Source: Desulfovibrio sp. (GTDB lineage: Bacteria > Desulfobacterota > Desulfovibrionia > Desulfovibrionales > Desulfovibrionaceae). Taken from it: DNA of 64,000 nt. Under the pieces are notes generated by a model. It was not told the DNA's origin, searched no databases, and was given only the letters and a program-made list of their open reading frames with translations. The stretch lies in the NCBI RefSeq assembly GCF_014803725.1, contig NZ_JAAVBE010000003.1:88730-152729 (forward strand), given 5' to 3'. Positions 16,330-25,065 of this stretch are shown here, in pieces (within the stretch, counting starts at the first letter, position 1; every line of letters begins with the position of its first letter). A program made the translations under genes and the position numbers.

Positions 16330-16674
16330 ATGGCATATGACATCCGCCTGATGAAGCTGGTGACGGGCGAGCTCGTCATCGGCAAATATGACGAAGCCAA
16401 GGACTGCCTCACGGACGCGGCCGCCATCCAGACCATTCCCTCGCAAGCCGGCGTGCAGATGATGATGCTGCCCTACGGCTATCCCTTCGAGCCGGACTTT
16501 ACCGGCGTCCTGGACGGCAAATTTTTCCTCTACCGCTATGCCGACACCCCCAAGGAATTGCAGGACAAGTACATCGAGGCCTGCACCAACCTGACCGTGG
16601 CCGGCGGCCTCGGCAAATTGCAGTTCGGTTCCGGGCCGCTGCCCGGGGCCAACGGAAGCGGGCTCATCTCTTAG
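16330..16674 (+). CDS. Conserved small protein, possibly Sm-like
   Basis: The 114-residue product begins MAYDIRLMKLVTGELVIGKY, then has a strand-rich stretch (AAAIQTIPSQAGVQMMMLPY). The phrase KLVTGELVIGK followed by beta strands resembles the entry to Sm/Lsm-like small beta barrels, but that is a pattern impression, not a proven homology. The C-terminal GSGPLPGANGSG is probably disordered. TTAAGGAG lies upstream of the ATG. The gene has its own promoter and is closed by a perfect terminator, so it is monocistronic. Confidence 0.8.
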   Translation: MAYDIRLMKLVTGELVIGKYDEAKDCLTDAAAIQTIPSQAGVQMMMLPYGYPFEPDFTGVLDGKFFLYRYADTPKELQDKYIEACTNLTVAGGLGKLQFGSGPLPGANGSGLIS

Positions 16675-16698
16675 GGGCCTGACAGTCTCCTGACAGCG

Positions 16699-16725
16699 AA
16701 AGGCGGCCGCGCGCCGCCTTTTTTA
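16699..16725 (+). terminator. Intrinsic terminator
   Basis: AAAGGCGGC and GCCGCCTTTTTT form a compact stem around CGCGC with a T tract, 25 bases after the stop of the 114-residue gene and just before the radical SAM gene. Confidence 0.85.
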
Positions 16726-16750
16726 TGGGCCTCCCCCAAGGCGAAAAACC

Positions 16751-19402
16751 ATGCGCGACCTCCTGCCCCTTCTGCCCCGGCCGAGCCGCTACGCCGGCAT
16801 CGAGGACGGCGCCGTGCGCAAGCAGGCCGATGCCGTGCGCCTGCGCGTGGCCCTGGCCTTCCCCGACCTCTACGAAGTGGGCATGTCCTACCTCGGGCAG
16901 AAGATCCTCTACGGCATCGTCAACGCCCGCGAAGCGTGGTGGGCCGAGCGCGTCATGGCGCCGGACCGCGCCGCCGCCGCCATCCTGCGCGAGCACGGGG
17001 CGCCGCTCTGCACGCTCGAGTCGGACACGCCGCTGGCCCGCATGGACTGCGTGGCCTTTTCCATCACGCACGAGCTCTGCTCCACCAATGTCCTCTTCAT
17101 GCTCGACCTCGCCGGCATCCCGCTGCGCCATGCCGACCGCCCGGACGACCTCGGGGCCTGCCCGCTCGTCATGGCCGGCGGCGGCGCGCTGCTCGGGGCC
17201 GAGCCGCTGGCGCCCTTCATGGACCTCATGGTCTTGGGCGACGGGGAGGAGACGCTGCCCGAAGTCCTCGAGCTTCTTGAGCGCGCCCGCGCCGAATCGT
17301 GGGGGCGCGGCCGTTTTCTTGAAGAGGCGCGTCATATTCCCGGCGTCTATGTGCCCTCCTTTTTCAGCGCAGGGCCCGACGGCGCCCTGAGGCCCCGCTT
17401 TGCCGACCACGCCCGCCCGGCCCGACGCATCGTGGCCGACCTCGAGGCCGCCATCTATCCCGCGCGGCAGGTCATCCCCGCGGGCGCGGTGCACAACCGC
17501 CTCTCGCTCGAGATCGCGCGCGGCTGCACCCGCGGCTGCCGCTTCTGCCACGCGGGCATGGTCTACCGCCCGGTGCGCGAGCGCACGCCCGAGAGCGTCG
17601 GCGCCCTGCTGGAGGCCTGCCTCAGCGAGACCGGCTTTGAGGAAATTTCCTTCCTCTCCCTCAGCACGGGCGATTATTCCGCGCTCAAGACCCTGTGCGA
17701 GAGCACGCTGGAGCGCTGCGCCCGCGAGCAGGTGGTGCTTTCGCTGCCCTCCCTGCGCGTGGGCTCCATCGACGACGAGATCATGGGCCGCATGGCCGAG
17801 CTTCGGCGCACGGGCGTGACCCTCGCGCCCGAGGCCGGCAGCCAGCGCCTGCGCGATGTCATCAACAAGGGCATCAGCGAGGAGGACATCCTGCTCCACG
17901 CGCAGAAACTACTGGAGCACGGCTGGCGGCAGGTCAAGCTCTATTTCATGATTGGCCTCCCCACCGAGACGGACGAAGACCTCGTCGCCATCGCCGAGCT
18001 CTGCCGCAAGGTGCGCGACGCCGGGGGCCGCGGGGCGCCGCGCCTGCAGGTGACGGCCTCGCTCTCGCCCTTCGTGCCCAAGCCCTTCACGCCCTTCCAG
18101 TGGGAGGCGCAGATCGGCCTCGACGAGATCGACCGCCGCGTGCGCCTCGTGCGCGAGCAGTTCAAGGGCCAGAAATGCCTCAAGCTGCGCTGGCACGAGC
18201 CGGCCATGAGCCACCTCGAGGGCATCCTCTCGCGCGCGGGCCGGGAAATGGCCGACGTGGTGGAACTGGCCTGGCGCAAGGGCGCGCTCTTCGACAGCTG
18301 GATGGAGAGCTTTGACATCGCCCCGTGGCTCGAGGCCCTGAAAGAATGCGGTATCTCCGCCCAGGACTGCATCGGCGCCCGCGTGCCCGGCGCGCCCCTG
18401 CCCTGGAGCCACCTTGAGGCCGGCGTCTCCGAGGATTTTCTCCTGCGGGAGCGCGAGCGCGCCCTGGCAGGCAAGGTCACGCCCGATTGCCGTTACGGCG
18501 CCTGCCGGCACTGCGGTGCCTGTGACACAGCCGCCGGCCCGTCGCTTTTGGCCGCGCCCATGCCGAAAGAGGGCGAGGACGCCACCCGCCGCAACCGCCT
18601 TGTCTTCAGCCGGCGCGACCAGGCCGCGCACCAGCCCCGGCGCGACGCCGAAGGGCGCCTCATCTGCAAGACCCAGCGGCAGGAGCCGCCGCACCTCGCG
18701 CCCGAGCTGGTGCACAAGGCCGCCCAATACCGCTTCTGGCACACCAAGACCGGCGGCAGCGCCTGCCTGAGCCAGTTGGAGCTCCAGGCCACGCTGGAGC
18801 GCGCCCTGCGCCGCGCCGGCCTGCCGCTGGCCTTTTCGCGCGGCTTCCATCCGCTGCCCCTGCTCTCCTTCGGGCGGGCGCTGCCCGTGGGCGTGGAGAG
18901 CGAGGCCGAATGGTTCGCCCTTACCTTGCGGCGCCTCCTGCCCCCCGCCGAAGCCGCGGAACGCCTCGCGGCGCACCTGCCGCCGGGCATGCGCCTGCGG
19001 CTCGTGGAGTTCACGCCGCCAGACAGGCGTACTGAACAGGCCGTGGCCGAGGTCTTTTCCTGCCACCTGGCCGGCGAAAGCGCGGGCGGTGGCGCGGACG
19101 CGGACGGCCTGCTCGCGCGGCGCCTGGAAACTTTTGCCGCCCTTGCCGAAGCGCCCTTCACCCGCGAGGGCAAGAACGGCCCGCGCTGCATGGATCTTCG
19201 CCCGCTGCTCCTGCGCTGGGCGGCACAGCCCGGCGGTGGCGTGACATTCACCCTCGATTGGACTATGGGCTATCTTTCGCCGCTCGCCTTCACCCTGGCC
19301 GTGCTCGGCCCGGAGGCCGAGGAGCCGCGGTTGCGCGCCCGGCTCCGGCTGCGTAAGACCGGCCAGATTTTCGCCGACGGCCGCACATTTCCGGCGGAGT
19401 GA
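16751..19402 (+). CDS. Radical SAM protein fused to a DUF2344 domain
   Basis: The 883-residue protein joins two units often encoded separately. The N-terminal part is a B12-binding-type radical SAM protein of the TIGR03960 class; its cluster motif is CTRGCRFC at residues 259-266 (Cys259, Cys263, Cys266). The C-terminal part (from about residue 658) is a DUF2344/TIGR03936 domain: YRFWHTKTGGSACLSQLEL, then LAFSRGFHPLPLLSFG. Between them is a Cys cluster (CRYGACRHCGACD). The reaction is not established; links to tRNA or ribosome modification are speculation. It follows a terminator and probably has its own promoter. Confidence 0.9.
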   Translation: MRDLLPLLPRPSRYAGIEDGAVRKQADAVRLRVALAFPDLYEVGMSYLGQKILYGIVNAREAWWAERVMAPDRAAAAILREHGAPLCTLESDTPLARMDCVAFSITHELCSTNVLFMLDLAGIPLRHADRPDDLGACPLVMAGGGALLGAEPLAPFMDLMVLGDGEETLPEVLELLERARAESWGRGRFLEEARHIPGVYVPSFFSAGPDGALRPRFADHARPARRIVADLEAAIYPARQVIPAGAVHNRLSLEIARGCTRGCRFCHAGMVYRPVRERTPESVGALLEACLSETGFEEISFLSLSTGDYSALKTLCESTLERCAREQVVLSLPSLRVGSIDDEIMGRMAELRRTGVTLAPEAGSQRLRDVINKGISEEDILLHAQKLLEHGWRQVKLYFMIGLPTETDEDLVAIAELCRKVRDAGGRGAPRLQVTASLSPFVPKPFTPFQWEAQIGLDEIDRRVRLVREQFKGQKCLKLRWHEPAMSHLEGILSRAGREMADVVELAWRKGALFDSWMESFDIAPWLEALKECGISAQDCIGARVPGAPLPWSHLEAGVSEDFLLRERERALAGKVTPDCRYGACRHCGACDTAAGPSLLAAPMPKEGEDATRRNRLVFSRRDQAAHQPRRDAEGRLICKTQRQEPPHLAPELVHKAAQYRFWHTKTGGSACLSQLELQATLERALRRAGLPLAFSRGFHPLPLLSFGRALPVGVESEAEWFALTLRRLLPPAEAAERLAAHLPPGMRLRLVEFTPPDRRTEQAVAEVFSCHLAGESAGGGADADGLLARRLETFAALAEAPFTREGKNGPRCMDLRPLLLRWAAQPGGGVTFTLDWTMGYLSPLAFTLAVLGPEAEEPRLRARLRLRKTGQIFADGRTFPAE

Positions 19403-19468
19403 GGGGCGCCGTCAGCGCCCCATCTTCCGCGCACAGGCCCTTTCAGCACAAAGGCGTCAGGAGGCTTC

Positions 19469-19696
19469 ATGGCACAGTCCACCCCATTCCCCGACGACAT
19501 GCCGTTTTCCCAGCGGGTGAAGAGCCTTGCGGACGAAGAACTGCTGGAGATCTGGGAAGAAACGCAGCAGGTGGAACAGCTCCTCCATCAGGAGATGCGC
19601 ACGGCCATTTCCCTCGCGCCCGAATATGAGCGGGCCATCGTGGAGGAATTGCGCCTGCGCTCCACCCGCGGCCTGTGCCGCCGCGAGGCGCGCTGA
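19469..19696 (+). CDS. Small conserved protein of unknown function
   Basis: The 75-residue, Glu-rich, largely helical protein has a strong AGGAGG five bases before its ATG and lies 66 bases after the radical SAM gene. It has no membrane segment, cysteine pair or known motif, apart from two cysteine-free helices (about 14-45 and 50-68) and a basic end (CRREAR). The predicted helices (DEELLEIWEETQQVEQLLHQ) suggest a small coiled-coil partner protein. Function unknown. Confidence 0.75.
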   Translation: MAQSTPFPDDMPFSQRVKSLADEELLEIWEETQQVEQLLHQEMRTAISLAPEYERAIVEELRLRSTRGLCRREAR

Positions 19697-19825
19697 ACCG
19701 CGCTGGCGGCTTGTGGTGTGCGAATACTCGTGCAGTGGCGTTGTCCTTGCCGCGCTCAAGACGGATCCCAGGAAGATCCTTCAACTGCTTAATGTAACAT
19801 AACCTTTACAGAACAGGATCAGAGA

Positions 19826-19842
19826 ACGCCGAAACGGCGCTT
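19826..19842 (-). terminator. Short hairpin between converging genes
   Basis: CGCCG-AAA-CGGCG with flanking T-rich ends lies between the stop of the 75-residue gene and that of the membrane protein gene. It is small, and its T tracts are weak on both strands. Confidence 0.35.
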
Positions 19843-20315
19843 TAAACCTCTCTGTTATTTGTCCTTCTTTTTTCCATTTTCTCTTCAATTTTTTCGACAT
19901 CTTTTTCGACCAGCGGCGACCAGCGGCGGAAAAAGTACTTGAAAAACGGAAAAAGGAAGATGACCATCAAAAAAATCAGCATCACCAGTACAATGTACGA
20001 CTGGTCATCGCACCATGGGCTCATGGCATCCCTGATGAACTGCAGAAACACCGCTACCGCGGTGCACAGCGCGGCGCTGGCGTTGAAAAGCGCCGCCCCG
20101 GTGACATGCGGATTGAACGGGGAATCGGAGGTCAAAAGCCTGGGGTCAAAGCAGGTGTAAACCAGCTCAATGGCAGTATCCAGTTCCCTGTAGGCGCGTC
20201 TCAGGCTCTCATTTTTGGACTGTTCGGATTCAGGGGCAGCCGTTGCAGATTTCCACCAGAGAAATGCCGCCAGAAAATACATGGCATCAATGAGAAAGTT
20301 CTGGAACGCTATCAC
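19842..20315 (-). CDS. Orphan membrane protein with AT-richer codons
   Basis: I do not recognise this family. From the GTG at 20315 (AAGGA seven bases upstream) the product has 157 residues. It has a hydrophobic N-terminal segment (FLIDAMYFLAAFLWW), a soluble stretch of about 45 residues, a second hydrophobic segment around AALFNASAALCTAVAVFLQF, a strongly hydrophobic one (YIVLVMLIFLMVIFLFPFF), and a charged Lys/Glu-rich tail. The frame is open to an ATG at 20435, but no ribosome binding site supports it. Base use is richer in A/T than its neighbours, which suggests transfer or relaxed constraint. Confidence 0.6.
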   Translation of the reverse strand: MIAFQNFLIDAMYFLAAFLWWKSATAAPESEQSKNESLRRAYRELDTAIELVYTCFDPRLLTSDSPFNPHVTGAALFNASAALCTAVAVFLQFIRDAMSPWCDDQSYIVLVMLIFLMVIFLFPFFKYFFRRWSPLVEKDVEKIEEKMEKRRTNNREV

Positions 20316-20549
20316 GATGACTTCCTTAAAGAGTGTGCGTTTAGGTGCATGACCCGATGAGCGGGGCTGCTCCCGGCAGTGTTTGGAGGAGTTTATAAAT
20401 ATCCTCCCGTGCCGTCCATATGCTGACCATGACATCCAAGCCGTTCCCTGTACCCCTCAGCCCCTGAGGCATCCTTGTCCCATCGCGTGACCGCGGCGCC
20501 CGCTGTTGCCGGTCAACGCGCTGCGTTGCCTTTCATATTTCCTCCTCAT

Positions 20550-20601
20550 CAAAAAACACAAAGAGCGCGCCATCCCTGAAAGGACAGCGCGCTCTTTTTT
20601 G
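20550..20601 (-). terminator. Bidirectional intrinsic terminator
   Basis: AAAGAGCGCGC and GCGCGCTCTTTTTT form an 11-bp stem flanked by A and T tracts. It ends the six-gene minus-strand string 18 bases after the CBS-protein stop. The rest of 20316-20549 shows no gene. Confidence 0.88.
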
Positions 20602-20618
20602 ATTCGCTAAAAAATCCG

Positions 20619-21281
20619 CTAGGCCAGGTGCACCTCGTCGCGCGCCCAGTAGAGCAGGCGGGCGTGCTCCTGCACATCGCGCAAAAGCGCCTCGCGGGCG
20701 TCGTCCGGCAGGTCGCGGATGCGCAGGAAGATATTGCGCTGCCCCTCCTGGTTGTTGGTGGAGAGCACGGAGAGGATGCGCGCGCCGTGCTTGCGCAAGA
20801 GGTCGAAAATGGGCCGCATGGCCCCGGCCTCGTTGGCGATCTCCATGCCGAGCTGGATGCCGCCGTCGCGCACGCCCGTGATATTGACGAGCGCCTTGAA
20901 CACGTCCTGGTCGGAGATGATGCCCACGAGTTCGCCCTTCTCGTCCACCACGGGCAGCCCGCCGATCTTCCTGTCGAGCATGATCATGGCGGCTTTTTCC
21001 ACCGTGTCCGTGGGCTTGATGGTCACGGGCTTGGGCGTCATGATGTCCTTGGCCTTGATCTCGGCCAGGAGGTAGTGCATCTCGTACATGTCGAGCGTGG
21101 TGGCCTTGGAGGGCGAGGCGTCGCGCACGTCGCGGTCGGAGATGATGCCCACCACGCGGCCGTTGTCGAGCACGGGGAGGCGGCGCACGCCGTGGTCCCG
21201 CATGAGTTTGCCGAGCTTGAGCAGGCTCGTGTCGGGCGTGACGGTGATCACCTCGGGGGTCATCCAGTTCCGTATGAGCAT
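20619..21281 (-). CDS. CBS-domain pair protein with C-terminal ACT-like part
   Basis: The 220-residue protein has two CBS domains (about 8-60 and 78-130: LIRNWMTPEVITVTP, GIISDRDV; then KDIMTPKPVTIKP, GIISDQDVFKAL). After them comes a segment like an ACT domain (IQLGMEIANEAGAMRPIFDLL). CBS pairs usually bind adenine nucleotides and tune a partner. The start at 21281 has GGGAGG four bases upstream; a longer frame to 21404 lacks support. It lies 98 bases after the ABC-2 permease pair and just before a terminator, so it may be the last gene of the polysaccharide-type operon. Confidence 0.85.
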   Translation of the reverse strand: MLIRNWMTPEVITVTPDTSLLKLGKLMRDHGVRRLPVLDNGRVVGIISDRDVRDASPSKATTLDMYEMHYLLAEIKAKDIMTPKPVTIKPTDTVEKAAMIMLDRKIGGLPVVDEKGELVGIISDQDVFKALVNITGVRDGGIQLGMEIANEAGAMRPIFDLLRKHGARILSVLSTNNQEGQRNIFLRIRDLPDDAREALLRDVQEHARLLYWARDEVHLA

Positions 21282-21379
21282 AAGGCCTCCCTGCGCCTGT
21301 CTTTGCCGGGCGGTGCGCCCGGCCTTCTCTCCCGGAGCATACCCGAGCCGCGCCCGGCGCACAAGCCCGGGCCAGCCGC

Positions 21380-22534
21380 TCACGCCCTGCGGCGGAACAT
21401 CCACACGGCCACGCTCACGGCCGCCACGCTGATGAGCCCGATCTTCCCGAGGTTGACGAGCGCCGCGCCGAGGGTGATGTCTTTCAGAAAGACGCCCTGG
21501 CAGAGCGTGGTGAAGTGCCTGAGCGGGTTGATCTCGCTCGCGCGCTGCAAGAAGACTGGCATGTTCATGACCGGCGTGACCGCGCCGGAAATGAGGATGC
21601 AGGGCACGCCCACGGTGAAGGCGCCGAGAAAGGCCTGCTGTTGCGTGGCCGAGAGCGACGAGACCATGAGCCCCACCCCGCCCGCGGCGATGGAAAAGAC
21701 GAGCATGGCCACATAGAGCAAGGCCACCGAGCCGTTGAAAGGTACGCCGAAGCCGAACACGGTGATGAGCAAAAAGAGCGTGCCGTGCGCGAGCCCGATG
21801 AGGCAGCCGGGCACGAGCTTGGCCAGCGCGATTTCCGTGGGCGTGGCCGGCGAGACGAGCAACTGGTCAAAGGTGCCCACCTCGCGCTCGCGCGCCACGG
21901 AAAGCCCGGTGACGACCAGCCCGAGCATGAGGCTCAGCATGCCGATGAGGTTGGGCAAAAAGAACCACTGAAATTCCAGGTTCGGGTTGAACCAGCAGCG
22001 CGTGCGTACATCGAGCTTGGGCACGGCCGGGGCCGCGTCTTCCGCCTGCGCTTCCGCCGCCCCGGCCATGGGCGTCGCCCGCGCCACACCCTCCACTATC
22101 TGCGAGAGGTAGGAGGCCGCGATCTGCGCCGCGTTGGAGCGCCGCCCGTCAAGGATGACCTGTAGCTCCGCCGGCTCGCCGCGTTCCACATTGCGCGAAA
22201 ATTCCTCGTCGAACACGAGCACGAAGAGCACCTTCTGGGCGTCAAGCACCGGCCGCACCTCTTGGCCGCCCATGAGGTGGAAGACGCTGCGGAAGGTGGG
22301 CGAGCCATCGATGCGGTGCAGTATCTCCCGGCTCCAGAGGCCGCTGTCGCGCGAGAGCACGGCCACGTCCACATTGCGCACTTCCATGGTGGCCGCCCAG
22401 CCGAAGACCACGATCTGGAGGAGCGGCGGCACCACGATGAGAAAACGCGAGGTGCGGTTGCTCAAAAGCACCAGGAGTTCCTTGCGCACGATGGTGAGCA
22501 TGCGCCGGAGCGGCGCCGGGAGCCGCAGGTTCAT
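21380..22534 (-). CDS. ABC-2 type transporter permease, second of a pair
   Basis: This is an inner-membrane permease of the YhhJ/YbhR type (384 residues). A membrane segment near residue 30-50 is followed by a large extracytoplasmic domain (about 55-190) and a C-terminal set of five or six helices containing REREVGTFDQLLVSPATPTEI, the ABC-2 signature. Its ATG overlaps the stop of the first permease as ATGA. No ATPase or membrane-fusion gene is next to it. Such pairs normally export drugs or lipids with an ATPase; substrate unknown. Confidence 0.9.
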   Translation of the reverse strand: MNLRLPAPLRRMLTIVRKELLVLLSNRTSRFLIVVPPLLQIVVFGWAATMEVRNVDVAVLSRDSGLWSREILHRIDGSPTFRSVFHLMGGQEVRPVLDAQKVLFVLVFDEEFSRNVERGEPAELQVILDGRRSNAAQIAASYLSQIVEGVARATPMAGAAEAQAEDAAPAVPKLDVRTRCWFNPNLEFQWFFLPNLIGMLSLMLGLVVTGLSVAREREVGTFDQLLVSPATPTEIALAKLVPGCLIGLAHGTLFLLITVFGFGVPFNGSVALLYVAMLVFSIAAGGVGLMVSSLSATQQQAFLGAFTVGVPCILISGAVTPVMNMPVFLQRASEINPLRHFTTLCQGVFLKDITLGAALVNLGKIGLISVAAVSVAVWMFRRRA

Positions 22535-23709
22535 GCGCGCGTGTCCAGCCGCTTGGTGAGGTTTTTGTAGACCAGCCCGAGCAGGAGGGCCGCGAGCAGG
22601 CCCATGAAGAGCAGGCTCGGGGCAAAGATGCTCCACACGTCGCCGGTGAGGAAGATGGTGCGAAGGCAGGTGTTGAAATAGCGCGCCGGCAAAAGCCGCG
22701 TCAGCATCTGGAGCACTTCGGGCATGCTGTTGATGTCGAACACGAAGCCCGAGAGCATGAGCGCGGGCAAAAAGCCGGAGAAAAGCCCGGCCTCGGCCGC
22801 CACGAGCTGCCCGCGCAGGCACACGGAAATGAGCAGGCCCTGCCCGAGCGCGCTCAGCATGAACACCGTGGAGAGCAACAGCAGCGCCCCGAGCGAGCCG
22901 CGGAACGGCACCTCGAAGAGCGTCACCGCCGCCGCGGCGCACAGCCCCATGCTGAACATGCCCATGCAGAAATACGGGACGAGCTTGCCGAGCAACAGCT
23001 GGAGGCGTGTCACCGGCGTGGCGATAAGGGCTTCCATGGTGCCGCGCTCCCACTCGCGCGCAAAAACGAGCGAGGTAAGCAGGGTGCCGATGAGGGTCAT
23101 GATGACCGTGATGGCCCCGGGCACGAGAAAGCGCTCGCTCTTGGCCGTGGGATTGTACCAGTAGCGCGCCTCGAGCGTCACGGGCGCGGCCTGCGCCTGC
23201 CCGTCGGGAAGGGCCGTCATCTGCCAGTCGCCGATAAGCCCCTGGCTGTAATTGCGGATATATTGCGCGGTATTGGGCTCGGCCCCGTCCACGATGACCT
23301 GGAGCGCGCCCGTGCGCCCGGCGGCGAGCTCCTGGTCGAAGTCGCCGCGGATGACGAGCACGCCCTGCACTTCGGAGTCGCGCATCTTTTGCGCCGCGTC
23401 CCCCATGCTCGCCACATGCACGGTCGCAAACCACGGGGAATGGGCGAAATCCGCGGCCAGAGACAGCGCGCGGCTGCCGCCGCTCTCGTCGAGCACGGCG
23501 AGCTTGAGGATGCCGGCGTCAAGGGTGATGCCGTAGCCGAAGAGCAAAAGAAAGCTCAGCGGCAGCACGCCCGCCACGAGGTAGGAGGAGGGATCGCGGA
23601 CGATCTCCTCAAATTCCTTGACGATGAGCGCGCAAAGCTGACGCAGCCAGAGGTGCCGCGGGGGCGCGCCCCTCTCCGGGGGCGCCTGGGCACTCGCGCC
23701 CGCCTCCAT
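22531..23709 (-). CDS. ABC-2 type transporter permease, first of a pair
   Basis: The 392-residue protein is homologous in layout to the second permease: a first helix near 45-60, a large periplasmic domain (about 65-200), then AREWERGTMEALIATPVTRLQ and five hydrophobic helices. The basic C-terminus (YKNLTKRLDTRA) is cytoplasmic. It begins six bases after the sugar-phosphate transferase stop, so the exporter is tied to the polysaccharide genes. It could form a heterodimer with the downstream permease, needing an ATPase from elsewhere. Confidence 0.9.
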   Translation of the reverse strand: MEAGASAQAPPERGAPPRHLWLRQLCALIVKEFEEIVRDPSSYLVAGVLPLSFLLLFGYGITLDAGILKLAVLDESGGSRALSLAADFAHSPWFATVHVASMGDAAQKMRDSEVQGVLVIRGDFDQELAAGRTGALQVIVDGAEPNTAQYIRNYSQGLIGDWQMTALPDGQAQAAPVTLEARYWYNPTAKSERFLVPGAITVIMTLIGTLLTSLVFAREWERGTMEALIATPVTRLQLLLGKLVPYFCMGMFSMGLCAAAAVTLFEVPFRGSLGALLLLSTVFMLSALGQGLLISVCLRGQLVAAEAGLFSGFLPALMLSGFVFDINSMPEVLQMLTRLLPARYFNTCLRTIFLTGDVWSIFAPSLLFMGLLAALLLGLVYKNLTKRLDTRA

Positions 23710-23715
23710 GCCGCC

Positions 23716-25065
23716 CTACCGCGCGCCCTTGGGGAACAGCACCACGCCCACGGTCTTGAACAGGATGTGGATGTCGAGCAGCATGGACATGTTCTTGATA
23801 TAATAGAGGTCGTATTCCAGCTTGCGGCGGGCGTCCTCCTCCGATGCGCCGTAGGGGTAGCGCACCTGCGCCCAGCCGGTGAGCCCGGGCTTCACCGTGT
23901 GCCTCAGGCTGTAATAGGGGATGGTCTTCCGCAGCTCGCGCACGAAGGCCATGCGCTCGGGTCTCGGGCCGATGAAGCTCATGTCGCCCTTGAGCACGTT
24001 CCAGAGCTGGGGCAGCTCGTCGATGCGCACCTTGCGGATGAACTTGCCGAAGCGCGTCACGCGGGCGTCGTTGGCGCTCGCCCAGACGGCGCCGTTCTTC
24101 TCCGCGTCGGAGCGCATGGAGCGGAACTTGTAGACTGTGAATTCCTTTTCGTGCAGGCCCACGCGGTCCTGCTTGTAGATGACGGGCCCGGGCGATTCCA
24201 GGCGCACGATGAGCGCGGTGATGAGCATGACGGGGAGCGTCAGGATGAGCAGGACGAGCGAGATGCCCACGTCCAGCGCGCGCTTGAGGCGCCTGAGCGA
24301 GCCGCGCGTGTTGAGCGAGAAGCCCTCGGTCTGGAGCAGCCACTCGTCGTTGATCTGCGAGAGCGGCAGCCGCTGCACCACATGCTCGTAAAAGGAGCGG
24401 ATGTCCACCACCATGCGGCCGCGCAGCTTGGCCTCGAGAAGTTCGTGGGCGATGTCGTCGTCAAGCGGCGCGTCCGGCAGGAGCACGATCATGGTGGCGC
24501 CCTTTTTTTTGGCCACCTCGAGGGCCATGAAGGGCGGCCCGAGATATTCGCCGGCCTCCGGCCCCTGGCCCGGTTCGCCCACATAGCCGATGATGCTGGC
24601 CTTGGGGAGCCCCTCGGCCAAAAGCTGGCGCACCTTACCCGCCGTGTCCACGCCCACGAGGAGCACGCGCAGGGGATGCGTCACCTTGTCGGCATTGCGG
24701 TAATAGAGCCAGCGCCAGCCAAGGCAAAAAACAAAGGAGAGCGTGAACAGGAAAAGCAGGGTCTCGCGGTCGAAGCGCCAGTGATCGAAGGCGTAGGAGG
24801 CCGTGGCCGAGGAGATGATGCCGAGGCAGCAGGCCACGAGCACGCGGCCCGTGGTCTCGCGGAAGTCCTCCTGCGCCACACTGTAGGCGTCGAGGATGTA
24901 GAAAAAGAGCATGTAGAAAAAGACGGTGAAGAGCGAGGCGCCCGTGTAGTCGTCAAAAACGCTCAGGTCCGGCGCGATGGTGGTCACGCCGGAAATGGTG
25001 AGCGCCAAAAGCAGGCAGAAAATATCCAGCGTTTGCAAAAGAGCCCGGCGGTAGACGCTGATCAC
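23716..25065 (-). CDS. Undecaprenyl-phosphate sugar-1-phosphate transferase
   Basis: This initiates surface polysaccharide synthesis by moving a sugar-1-phosphate onto undecaprenyl phosphate. The 449-residue protein has four N-terminal membrane segments (about 10-115), a CoA-binding-like domain (about 140-260), a fifth hydrophobic segment (DVGISLVLLILTLPVMLITAL) and the catalytic bac_transf domain: KFRSMRSDAE, RIDELPQLWNVLKGDMSFIG and KPGLTGWAQV. The Asp-Glu pair in RIDELPQ is the expected catalytic site. Its start overlaps the upstream glycosyltransferase stop as ATGA. Donor sugar unknown. Confidence 0.92.
   Translation of the reverse strand: MISVYRRALLQTLDIFCLLLALTISGVTTIAPDLSVFDDYTGASLFTVFFYMLFFYILDAYSVAQEDFRETTGRVLVACCLGIISSATASYAFDHWRFDRETLLFLFTLSFVFCLGWRWLYYRNADKVTHPLRVLLVGVDTAGKVRQLLAEGLPKASIIGYVGEPGQGPEAGEYLGPPFMALEVAKKKGATMIVLLPDAPLDDDIAHELLEAKLRGRMVVDIRSFYEHVVQRLPLSQINDEWLLQTEGFSLNTRGSLRRLKRALDVGISLVLLILTLPVMLITALIVRLESPGPVIYKQDRVGLHEKEFTVYKFRSMRSDAEKNGAVWASANDARVTRFGKFIRKVRIDELPQLWNVLKGDMSFIGPRPERMAFVRELRKTIPYYSLRHTVKPGLTGWAQVRYPYGASEEDARRKLEYDLYYIKNMSMLLDIHILFKTVGVVLFPKGAR

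Noticed and set aside
21380..23434. A 684-codon minus-strand frame over both ABC-2 permeases
   Set aside because: The N-terminal part is the first permease out of frame (Arg/His/Ala-rich, no helices). The second permease starts at 22534 with ATGA overlap.
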